Shown: piece by piece, positions 1-6,364 of the stretch
How the letters are laid out: each line of letters starts with the position of its first letter
Numbering within the stretch: position 1 is the first letter of the stretch
Origin: UBA1774 sp045628925
Lineage (GTDB): Bacteria; Bacillota; Clostridia; Oscillospirales; Oscillospiraceae
Length of the DNA: 16,927 nt
Assembly: GCA_045628925.1 (NCBI GenBank)
Contig: JAZQQF010000051.1
Span: 1 to 16,927 of the forward strand
Direction of reading: 5' to 3'
The notes under the pieces: model-generated
Told to the model about the DNA's origin: nothing
Databases searched by the model: none
The model's input: only the letters and a program-made list of their open reading frames with translations
Position numbers and translations under genes: made by a program

Positions 1-813
1 ATCGAATGGGAGTATATCGAGACCGTCGGCGGCTCCATGGTCCGTCCGGGCAAGCCCTATATCGAGGACGCCAACGAGATCAAGGAAAAGATCAAGATGC
101 CCGATCCCACCACCTGGGACTGGTCCGGCTCCGCCAAGGCCAACACCATGTGGCTCACCGACCAGAAGGCCAACTGCATGTGGATCCTGAACGGCTTCTA
201 TGAGAGACTCATCTCCTTCATGGACTTCGAGGGCGCCATCATGGCCCTGATCGACGAGGATCAGAAGGACGCCGTCAAGGACTTCTTCGATGAACTCAGC
301 GATATGTATATCAAGCTGCTGGACTGCGCCATCAAGGCGTATCCCAACCTGGATATGTTCTGCATCCATGACGACTGGGGCTCCCAGAAGGAGACCTTCT
401 TCGCCCCCGAAGTCGCCAAGGAAATGATCGTCCCCTATATGCGGAAGGTCACCGATTTCATCCACTCCAAGGGCAAGTTCGTGGATTATCACTGCTGCGG
501 CCAGAACCTGAAGCAGGTCCCCAACATGATCGCCGCCGGCTGGGACAGCTGGTCTCCCCAGGCCATGAACGACACCTGGAAGGAATACGAGCTGTACGGC
601 GACAAGATCATCATCGGCGTTATGCCCGAGCAGTTCGATCCCGCCGCGCTGACCGAGGCTGAGATCCGTCAGAAGGCCCGCGAGTACGTGGATCGCTTCA
701 TGCAGCCCGGCAAGCCCAGCATCCTGAACTACAACGGCATGAGCGTCTGCACGCCCGTGTATCTGGAAGAGCTGTACGAGTACAGCCGCAAGAAAGCCTG
801 CGGCATGGTGTAA
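1..813 (+). CDS. Uroporphyrinogen decarboxylase (URO-D) family / corrinoid methyltransferase-like protein, 5' end missing
   Basis: Frame 1 is open from the first base to the TAA at 811-813, so the gene begins upstream of the window; about 270 C-terminal residues are seen. Visible landmarks are the DDWGSQ segment (about 358-380), the HCCG motif (His codon at 490) and DSWSPQ (544-561). These match the MtaA/MtbA/CmuA branch of the URO-D fold, where a His-x-Cys type site binds zinc and activates a methyl acceptor thiol. True HemE enzymes lack this Cys motif. The likely role is methyl transfer to or from a corrinoid protein or coenzyme in the cytoplasm; the substrate cannot be read. Codon use is strongly C/G-ending (AAG, ATC, CTG), suggesting high expression. 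A terminator follows after 37 bases. Family is fairly sure; function within the family is open. Confidence -1.
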   Translation: MEWEYIETVGGSMVRPGKPYIEDANEIKEKIKMPDPTTWDWSGSAKANTMWLTDQKANCMWILNGFYERLISFMDFEGAIMALIDEDQKDAVKDFFDELSDMYIKLLDCAIKAYPNLDMFCIHDDWGSQKETFFAPEVAKEMIVPYMRKVTDFIHSKGKFVDYHCCGQNLKQVPNMIAAGWDSWSPQAMNDTWKEYELYGDKIIIGVMPEQFDPAALTEAEIRQKAREYVDRFMQPGKPSILNYNGMSVCTPVYLEELYEYSRKKACGMV

Positions 814-850
814 TTCCGGGCTCGTCCCGAAATTTGAACCGGATTCCCGA

Positions 851-878
851 ACCGGGCGCATTCGTGCGCCCGGTTTTT
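851..878 (+). terminator. Rho-independent terminator after the URO-D-like gene
   Basis: A perfect 10-bp stem (851-860 with 865-874) is capped by a TTCG tetraloop (861-864), and its 3' arm runs into five T residues (874-878). It lies 37 bases after the URO-D-like stop and only 28 bases before the nrdG start. Confidence -1.
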
Positions 879-906
879 GCAAACGCTGAAACGGAGGCGT
901 TCCCTC

Positions 907-1599
907 ATGCTCATCGACGGTCTGCAGAAGCTGACCCTGCTGGATTTTCCGGGGCATACGGCCTGCACCGTGTTCACCGGGGCCTGCAATTTCCGCTGCC
1001 CCTTCTGCCACAATGCTTCGCTGGTGCTGCATCCGAACGAGCTGCCCGGCCTGCCGGAGGCGGACTTCTTCGCCTTTCTTGAAAAGCGCCGCGGATTGCT
1101 GGACGGGGTAGCCGTCACCGGCGGCGAACCCACGCTGCAGCCGGATCTGCCGGAATTTCTGGCGAAGATCCGGGCGATGGGCTATGCCGTCAAGCTGGAT
1201 ACCAACGGGGGCAGGCCGGACGTCCTGCGGGAGATTTTACGGGCGGGACTCGCGGACTGCGTGGCGATGGACATCAAGTCCTCCCGGGAGAATTACGAGA
1301 AGGCCGCCGGGGTGAAGGGCGTCCTGCCCGCGGTGCTGGAGAGCATCGAACTGCTGGAGACTTCCGGCATCCCTTATGAATTTCGCACCACCGCCGTGAA
1401 AAACCTGCACACCGCCGCGGATTTTTTCGCCATCGGCGAATGGCTCGCGGGAACGGAGCGGTATTTCATTCAGAGCTTCGCGGATTCCGGGGATATCCTG
1501 TCGCCGGGAATGGAAGCCTTTTCCAATGCGGAGCTGCACGGGCTGCTGGACGCGGTGCTGCCGCATATCCCGAAAGCGCAGCTGCGCGGCGTTGATTGA
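907..1599 (+). CDS. nrdG: Anaerobic ribonucleoside-triphosphate reductase activating protein (radical SAM)
   Basis: A 230-residue radical-SAM protein. It uses a reduced [4Fe-4S] cluster and S-adenosylmethionine to install the glycyl radical on NrdD, the next gene. The cluster motif C-x3-C-x2-C is at residues 27, 31 and 34 (CNFRCPFC), and TGGEPTLQ follows as the SAM-binding GGE motif. The N-terminus (GLQKLTLLDFPG) and length fit the NrdG2-type activase subfamily rather than the short E. coli type. I chose ATG 907 because GGAGG at 893-897 sits nine bases upstream and the family motif starts there; an in-frame ATG at 877 overlaps the preceding terminator region. No promoter is visible between the terminator and the start. 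Other PflA-like activases are possible, but the nrdD neighbour makes NrdG the best call. Confidence -1.
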   Translation: MLIDGLQKLTLLDFPGHTACTVFTGACNFRCPFCHNASLVLHPNELPGLPEADFFAFLEKRRGLLDGVAVTGGEPTLQPDLPEFLAKIRAMGYAVKLDTNGGRPDVLREILRAGLADCVAMDIKSSRENYEKAAGVKGVLPAVLESIELLETSGIPYEFRTTAVKNLHTAADFFAIGEWLAGTERYFIQSFADSGDILSPGMEAFSNAELHGLLDAVLPHIPKAQLRGVD

Positions 1600-1636
1600 A
1601 GGAAACATTAAAACCATAGTCCGGAATTTCCAAAAA

Positions 1637-1695
1637 TGACTATATCTTGGAGAGAAACGCAAGATATTGGGGGATGCGCCCACTATATCTTGCGT
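1637..1695. promoter_or_regulatory. Three NrdR-box-like sites upstream of nrdD
   Basis: Three copies of the core CWATATCTTG occur: CTATATCTTG at 1640-1649, CAAGATATTG (opposite orientation) at 1660-1669, and CTATATCTTG at 1683-1692. The outer two share an identical 11-mer (1639-1649 and 1682-1692). NrdR is the ATP-cone repressor of ribonucleotide reductase genes and binds imperfect palindromes with an ATAT centre of this kind, normally as two tandem boxes near the promoter. The sites lie just upstream of the -35 element of nrdD. Binding by NrdR is inferred from motif and location. Confidence -1.
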
Positions 1696-1699
1696 TTTT
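1655..1699 (+). terminator. Hairpin with T-tract between nrdG and nrdD (terminator-like, overlaps NrdR-like sites)
   Basis: A perfect 13-bp inverted repeat (1655-1667 with 1685-1697) encloses a 17-base loop that can extend pairing through TGGG/CCCA, and five Ts occupy 1695-1699. By shape this would terminate the nrdG transcript. Its two arms also contain two of the NrdR-like cores, so the symmetry may instead reflect a DNA operator. The first NrdR-like core (1642-1649) can pair with 1660-1667, which would compete with this hairpin. Confidence -1.
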
Positions 1700-1703
1700 G
1701 TGC

Positions 1704-1732
1704 TTGACAAGACCATGGGATGGGCTTATAAT
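1704..1732 (+). promoter_or_regulatory. Consensus sigma-A promoter for nrdD
   Basis: TTGACA at 1704-1709, a 17-base spacer and TATAAT at 1727-1732: both hexamers match consensus exactly. Transcription should start near 1739, giving a leader of about 42 bases before the nrdD ATG. A promoter this strong would be expected to need repression, which fits the adjacent NrdR-like sites. Confidence -1.
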
Positions 1733-1780
1733 CCAAGCAAGATAAGAAGATTATGGGAAGACTATTCCGGAGGGATCGCT

Positions 1781-3952
1781 ATGTATAGAGTTGTCAAGCG
1801 CGATGGGCGCGTCGTGGATTTCGAGATCGGGAAGATCTCCAAGGCCATCGAAAAGGCTTTCGAGGCAACGGATACGAATTATAATCAGGATGTGGTGGAT
1901 TTCCTCGCCCTGAAGGTCACTGCCGATTTCCAGAGCAAGGTCAAGGATGAGCTGGTCGCCATCGAGGATATTCAGGACAGCGTGGAGTCCGTCCTCTCCA
2001 AGGCCGGGTATGAGAACGTGGCCAAGGCCTATATCCTGTACCGCAAGCAGCATGAGAAGCTGCGCAATGTGAGCGAGACCGTGCTGGACTATAAGAAGGC
2101 CGTGGATGACTATCTGGGCATTCAGGACTGGCGCGTGAAGGAAAACAGCACCGTCACCTATTCCGTGGGCGGTCTGATCCTCTCCAATTCCGGCGCCATC
2201 ACCGCGAACTACTGGCTGAGCGAGGTCTACGATCAGGAGATCGCCGCCGCGCACCGGAGCGCCGACCTTCATATCCACGATCTGAGCATGCTCACCGGCT
2301 ACTGCGCCGGTTGGAGCCTCCGTCAGCTGATCACCGAGGGGCTGGGCGGCGTTCCCGGAAAGATCACCTCCAAGCCCGCCGGGCATCTGATCACCCTCTG
2401 CAATCAGATGGTGAACTTCCTTGGCATCATGCAGAACGAATGGGCGGGCGCGCAGGCGTTCAGCTCCTTCGATACCTATCTTGCCCCCTTTGTGCGGGTG
2501 GATAACCTGAGCTATAAGGAAGTCAAGCAGGCGGTGCAGGCCTTCATCTTCGGCGTGAACACCCCCTCCCGCTGGGGCACGCAGGCCCCCTTCTCCAATG
2601 TGACGCTGGACTGGACGGTCCCGGCCGACATGGCGGAGCTGCCCTGCATCGTGGGCGGCAAGGAGATGGACTTCTGCTATAAGGACTGCCAGAAGGAAAT
2701 GGACATGGTGAACAAGGCCTTCATCGAGTGCATGATCGAGGGCGACGCCAACGGCCGCGGCTTCCAGTACCCCATCCCCACCTATTCCATCACCCGGGAT
2801 TTCGACTGGTCGGATACGGAGAACAACCGTCTCCTGTTTGAGATGACCGCGAAATACGGCACGCCTTATTTCTCCAACTACATCAATTCCGATATGGAGC
2901 CCTCCGACGTGCGCAGTATGTGCTGCCGCCTCCGTCTCGACCTGCGCGAGCTGCGCAAAAAGAGCGGCGGCTTCTTCGGCTCCGGCGAAAGCACCGGCAG
3001 CGTGGGCGTCGTGACCATCAATATGCCCCGCATCGCCTACCTGAGCAAGACGAAGGAAGAGTTCTATGAGCGGCTGGATCGTCTGATGGATCTGGCGGCC
3101 CGCAGCCTGAAGGTGAAGCGCGACGTCATCACCAAGCTGCTGGACGCCGGTCTGTATCCCTATACCAAGCGCTACCTCGGCACCTTCTCCAACCATTTCT
3201 CCACCATCGGCCTTGTGGGCATGAACGAAGCCTGTCTGAATGCCCGCTGGCTCCGCAGGGACCTGAGCGACCCGGAGAGTCAGGCATTCACGAAGGATGT
3301 GCTGAACCATATGCGCGAGCGGCTGAGCGATTATCAGGAGCAGTACGGCGACCTGTATAATCTGGAGGCCACCCCGGCGGAAAGCACCTCCTACCGGCTG
3401 GCCAAGCACGACAAGGCCCGCTATCCGGAGATCATCACCGCCGCGGACGACGGCACGCCTTACTATACCAATTCCTCCCATCTGCCCGTGGGTTATACGG
3501 ACGATATCTTCTCCGCGCTGGACATTCAGGACGAGCTGCAGACCCTGTATACCTCCGGCACCGTGTTCCACGCCTTCCTGGGCGAGAAGCTGCCCGATTG
3601 GAAGGCCGCCGCGAACCTTGTGCGGAAGATCGCGGAGAATTACAGCCTGCCCTATTACACCATGTCGCCCACCTATTCCATCTGCAGGAACGATGGATAC
3701 ATCACCGGCGAGCAGTATGTCTGCCCCAAGTGCGGCGAGAAGACCGAGGTCTATTCCCGCATCACCGGCTATTACCGGCCCGTGCAGAACTGGAACGACG
3801 GCAAGGCACAGGAATTCAAGCAGCGCAAGGTGTATGATGTTTCCCGCAGCGCCTTCACGCCCCTCTCCGCGCCCGCGGTCATCGCGGCGGACGCGGCGCC
3901 CAAGGCGGAGCCGGCTGCGAGCGTCGGGGAGCTGAAGCCCATCCCGGCGTAA
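1781..3952 (+). CDS. nrdD: Anaerobic (class III) ribonucleoside-triphosphate reductase, large subunit
   Basis: A 723-residue glycyl-radical enzyme that reduces ribonucleoside triphosphates to deoxyribonucleotides without oxygen. The N-terminus (VVKRDGRVVDFEIGKIS) begins an ATP-cone regulatory domain. Active-site cysteines lie in SMCCRL (C381/C382), followed by the loop GSGESTGSVGVVTINMPR. The C-terminus has the zinc region (C635, then CPKC at 648-651) and the glycyl radical site RITGYYRP (G663). The start is ATG 1781 because GGAGGG at 1769-1774 is correctly spaced and the promoter lies at 1704-1732; the upstream in-frame ATG at 1667 precedes the promoter. After residue ~680 the protein has an Ala/Pro-rich tail and stops at TAA 3950-3952, where the frame runs on into a redoxin domain. 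Asp638 occupies a place where I recall a metal ligand in relatives. Confidence -1.
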   Translation: MYRVVKRDGRVVDFEIGKISKAIEKAFEATDTNYNQDVVDFLALKVTADFQSKVKDELVAIEDIQDSVESVLSKAGYENVAKAYILYRKQHEKLRNVSETVLDYKKAVDDYLGIQDWRVKENSTVTYSVGGLILSNSGAITANYWLSEVYDQEIAAAHRSADLHIHDLSMLTGYCAGWSLRQLITEGLGGVPGKITSKPAGHLITLCNQMVNFLGIMQNEWAGAQAFSSFDTYLAPFVRVDNLSYKEVKQAVQAFIFGVNTPSRWGTQAPFSNVTLDWTVPADMAELPCIVGGKEMDFCYKDCQKEMDMVNKAFIECMIEGDANGRGFQYPIPTYSITRDFDWSDTENNRLLFEMTAKYGTPYFSNYINSDMEPSDVRSMCCRLRLDLRELRKKSGGFFGSGESTGSVGVVTINMPRIAYLSKTKEEFYERLDRLMDLAARSLKVKRDVITKLLDAGLYPYTKRYLGTFSNHFSTIGLVGMNEACLNARWLRRDLSDPESQAFTKDVLNHMRERLSDYQEQYGDLYNLEATPAESTSYRLAKHDKARYPEIITAADDGTPYYTNSSHLPVGYTDDIFSALDIQDELQTLYTSGTVFHAFLGEKLPDWKAAANLVRKIAENYSLPYYTMSPTYSICRNDGYITGEQYVCPKCGEKTEVYSRITGYYRPVQNWNDGKAQEFKQRKVYDVSRSAFTPLSAPAVIAADAAPKAEPAASVGELKPIPA

Positions 3953-4186
3953 AAGCCGGCGGAGGTCCTGCTCTTTGCCCGCGTCACCTGCCCCAACTGC
4001 CGGGCGGCGGAAGCGCAGCTCACCAGGGCGGGCATCCCCTTCAAGAAGCTCATCGCCGAGGAAAACAAGGACCTCGTGGAGAAATACGGCATCAAGGGCG
4101 CGCCCACGCTGGTGACCCCCACGGACGCGGGGTATGAGAAGTACTACGGCGTCCCCGAGATCAAGAAGTTCCTGCAGAATTCCTGA
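3953..4186 (+). pseudogene. Glutaredoxin/thioredoxin-like domain cut off from nrdD by an in-frame TAA
   Basis: Immediately after the nrdD stop, in the same frame, 77 sense codons run to TGA 4184-4186. They read as a compact redoxin: beta strand EVLLFAR, active site TCPNC, helix RAAEAQLTRAG, then YGIKGAPTLV with the cis-Pro of the thioredoxin fold, and a C-terminal helix EIKKFLQNS. There is no ATG, GTG or TTG before the first strand; the only in-frame near-start is CTG 3968, only three bases after a GGAGG (3961-3965) and already inside the strand. Thioredoxin-like domains fused to the NrdD C-terminus occur in clostridial relatives as far as I recall, so this is probably the lost or conditionally read end of a fusion. 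Alternatives are a sequencing error at the TAA, stop readthrough, or non-canonical initiation. Confidence -1.
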
Positions 4187-4212
4187 CGGGCGGGTTTCCT
4201 CTGAAATTCATA

Positions 4213-4239
4213 ATCCGGGCGGTTCTGAATCGCCCGGAT
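4213..4239 (+). other. Hairpin between the nrdD/redoxin region and trxB
   Basis: A perfect 9-bp stem (4213-4221 with 4231-4239) with a 9-base loop. No T-tract follows, so it is a weak terminator candidate or an mRNA-stability element. No convincing promoter is seen between it and trxB, so readthrough transcription of trxB is possible. Confidence -1.
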
Positions 4240-4286
4240 ATCGCTTATCCTTGAAAAGAAAACGGTAAATCAAAGGAGCTGACGAA

Positions 4287-5192
4287 ATGACCGATATCAT
4301 CGTGGTAGGCGGCGGCCCTGCGGGGATGACCGCCGCGCTGTATGCCAGACGCAATAATAAGACCGTTCTGGTGCTGGAAAAGAACGGCTTCGGCGGGCAG
4401 ATCACCTATTCGCCCAAGGTGGAGAACATCCCCGGCAATCTGCAGATCAGCGGCAACGAATTTGCCGAGAAGTTTCTGGATCAGATCCTCGCGCAGGGCG
4501 CGGAGATCGACTTCGCCACCGTGACGGGCGTGGAAAAAACGGGGGCGGGCTTCACCGTCCATACCGACTGCGGCGATTATGAGAGCCGCGCCGTCATCCT
4601 CGCCACCGGCGTGAAGCACCGGATGCTGGGTCTGGAGGGCGAGAACGAGCTGGTGGGGCAGGGCATCTCCTTCTGCGCCGTGTGCGATGGGGAGTTTTAC
4701 CGGGATAAGACCGTCGTGGTCGCCGGGGGCGGCAACAGCGCCCTGCAGGAGGCCATCCTGCTCACGGAGAACTGCAAAGAGGTCATCATGGTGCAGGATC
4801 TGGACTTCTTTACCGGCGAGAAAAAGAGTCAGGATGTGCTGTTCAGCCGCCCCAACGTGAGGGCCATCACCGGCACGACGCTGAAGGGCCTGAACACGGC
4901 GGACGGGAAGCTCACCGGCGTGGTGACGGAGAAGACCGCCACCGGCGAGCGGAACGTCATCGAATGCGACGGGCTGTTCGTGGCCATCGGCCTCATCCCC
5001 GAAAACGACGCCTTCAAGGACGTGACTGAGCTGAACAGCTACGGGTATTTCGATTCCGATGAGCGCTGCCTGACGAAGACGGAGGGCCTCTTCGTAGCGG
5101 GCGACTGCCGCAGTAAATCGCTCCGTCAGGTGGTCACCGCCTCGGCAGACGGGGCCATGGCCGCCGTCGCCGCCTGCCGGTATCTGGAATGA
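4287..5192 (+). CDS. trxB: Thioredoxin reductase-like flavoprotein, atypical NAD(P)H domain
   Basis: A 301-residue FAD/dithiol oxidoreductase of the low-molecular-weight thioredoxin reductase family; it should pass electrons to a redoxin through its CxxC. Visible are the FAD motif VVGGGPAGMTAA (residues 5-16), GGQITYSPKVENIPG, the redox pair C130-AV-C133, the second Rossmann motif GGGNSA (147-152) and the C-terminal FAD motif FVAGDCR. The NADPH 2'-phosphate motif HRRxxxR of classical TrxB is absent; VQDLDFFTG (169-177) stands there. Such a change is known in the ferredoxin-dependent thioredoxin reductases (FFTR) of clostridia, so ferredoxin may be the donor (inference). AAAGGAG at 4272-4278 supports the start. 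The stop overlaps the start of the ferredoxin-domain DUF362 gene (ATGA), implying coupled translation. Confidence -1.
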   Translation: MTDIIVVGGGPAGMTAALYARRNNKTVLVLEKNGFGGQITYSPKVENIPGNLQISGNEFAEKFLDQILAQGAEIDFATVTGVEKTGAGFTVHTDCGDYESRAVILATGVKHRMLGLEGENELVGQGISFCAVCDGEFYRDKTVVVAGGGNSALQEAILLTENCKEVIMVQDLDFFTGEKKSQDVLFSRPNVRAITGTTLKGLNTADGKLTGVVTEKTATGERNVIECDGLFVAIGLIPENDAFKDVTELNSYGYFDSDERCLTKTEGLFVAGDCRSKSLRQVVTASADGAMAAVAACRYLE

Positions 5193-6337
5193 CAGCGCCG
5201 GTCGTCATCCGCCCCTGTGCCGACTACGGGGAAGCGGAGCAGGCGCTGCAGGCGGGGCTGGAACCGCTGGGCGGCCTCAGCTGGGTGCAGCCCGGAATGC
5301 GCGTCGCCATCAAGACGAACCTCATTACCGCCATGAAGCCGGAGGCCGCCGCCACCACCCATCCCGCGCTGCTGGCGGCGCTGACGAAGCTGCTGCTGGC
5401 GAAGGGCGCGAAGGTCATCGTGGGCGACAGTCCCGGCGGCGTCTACAACCGGGTCTACGTGGAGCGGGTGTATGAGGTCTGCGGGCTGAAAGCGCTGGAA
5501 GCGCTGGGCGCGGAGCTGAACCGGGATTTCGGGCAGAAGGAGCAGAGCTTCCCGGAGGGGAAGGTCCTGAAGCGCTTCACCTATACCTCGTGGCTGGATG
5601 AGGCGGACGCCATCATCAATTTCTCAAAGCTCAAGGTCCACGCCATGATGGCCATGACCGCCGCGACCAAGAACCTGTTCGGGACGATCCCCGGCGCGGT
5701 CAAGGCCGAATATCACTACCGCTTCCCGGAATACGCGGATTTCGCGGATATGCTGGTGGATCTGAACGAGTATTTCAGGCCCCGGCTGAACCTCTGCGAC
5801 GCGGTGGTGGGCATGGAGGGGAACGGCCCCACGCAGGGAACGCCCCGCACCATCGGCGCGCTGCTGGCTTCGGAAAGTCCCTACGCGCTGGATCTGGCTG
5901 CTGCGGAGCTGCTGGGTCTCCGCAAGGAGGACGTACCCTATCTGGAGGCGGCATATCAGCGGGGCTTCATCCCGGCCACGGCGGGGGAGCTGACCGTGGA
6001 CGGGTCGCTGGCGGATTTCAAGCCGGAGAATTTCAAAAACATCGCCGGGCGGGAGGGCCTCATCGCCTTCGGAAACAGCACCGGCGCGGTCAGCACCGCG
6101 CTGCGCAAAATGCTGAGCGGCATGGTGCAGTCCCGTCCGCAGCTGGAAACGGGGAAGTGCGTGGGCTGCGGCATCTGCGCCCGCTCCTGTCCCGCGAAGG
6201 CGATCACCATTGAAGAAAAGAAAGCGAAGATCGACCGGGAGGCCTGCATCCGCTGCTTCTGCTGTCAGGAGCTGTGCCCCCGGGGCGCGATGAAGGTACA
6301 CCGTCCGCCGGCGGCAAGGGTCGCCGGCAGACTCTGA
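5189..6337 (+). CDS. DUF362 protein with C-terminal 2x[4Fe-4S] ferredoxin domain
   Basis: A 382-residue protein in two parts. Residues 1 to about 310 form a DUF362 domain, with landmarks IKTNLI, GDSPGG, FSKLKVH, ATKNLFG and GMEGNGPT. Residues about 318-375 hold two ferredoxin motifs: C324-x2-C327-x2-C330-x3-C334-P and C353-x2-C356-x2-C359-x3-C363-P, with one extra Cys at 358. The family's biochemical role is not settled; the cluster domain argues for electron transfer or cluster handling in the cytoplasm. The start overlaps the trxB stop by four bases, so the two proteins are likely made in a fixed ratio. The last residues are basic and proline-rich (HRPPAARVAGRL). Family assignment is secure; the function is unknown and the trxB partnership is inferred from context. 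Confidence -1.
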   Translation: MTAPVVIRPCADYGEAEQALQAGLEPLGGLSWVQPGMRVAIKTNLITAMKPEAAATTHPALLAALTKLLLAKGAKVIVGDSPGGVYNRVYVERVYEVCGLKALEALGAELNRDFGQKEQSFPEGKVLKRFTYTSWLDEADAIINFSKLKVHAMMAMTAATKNLFGTIPGAVKAEYHYRFPEYADFADMLVDLNEYFRPRLNLCDAVVGMEGNGPTQGTPRTIGALLASESPYALDLAAAELLGLRKEDVPYLEAAYQRGFIPATAGELTVDGSLADFKPENFKNIAGREGLIAFGNSTGAVSTALRKMLSGMVQSRPQLETGKCVGCGICARSCPAKAITIEEKKAKIDREACIRCFCCQELCPRGAMKVHRPPAARVAGRL

Positions 6338-6364
6338 GATGAACCGCAGAATAGGAGGCAGACC

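Noticed and set aside
1667..1780. In-frame upstream ATG for nrdD at 1667
   Set aside because: It lies upstream of the perfect promoter, within the hairpin/NrdR region, and lacks a ribosome binding site; ATG 1781 has GGAGGG and matches the ATP-cone N-terminus.
1751..3571. Long open frame (606 codons) on the minus strand opposite nrdD
   Set aside because: The nrdD frame has full family motifs. The antisense frame is rich in Gly/His/Ala/Val/Ile in a pattern typical of reverse-complemented high-GC codons and has no recognisable motif.
4223..4251. Possible promoter (TTCTGA-N17-TATCCT) before trxB
   Set aside because: Poor hexamers overlapping a hairpin; not distinguishable from chance.
6307..6328. 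GC-rich hairpin at the 3' end of the DUF362 gene
   Set aside because: It lies inside the coding region with no T-tract, and the next gene follows in the likely same operon; probably incidental to GC-rich codons.
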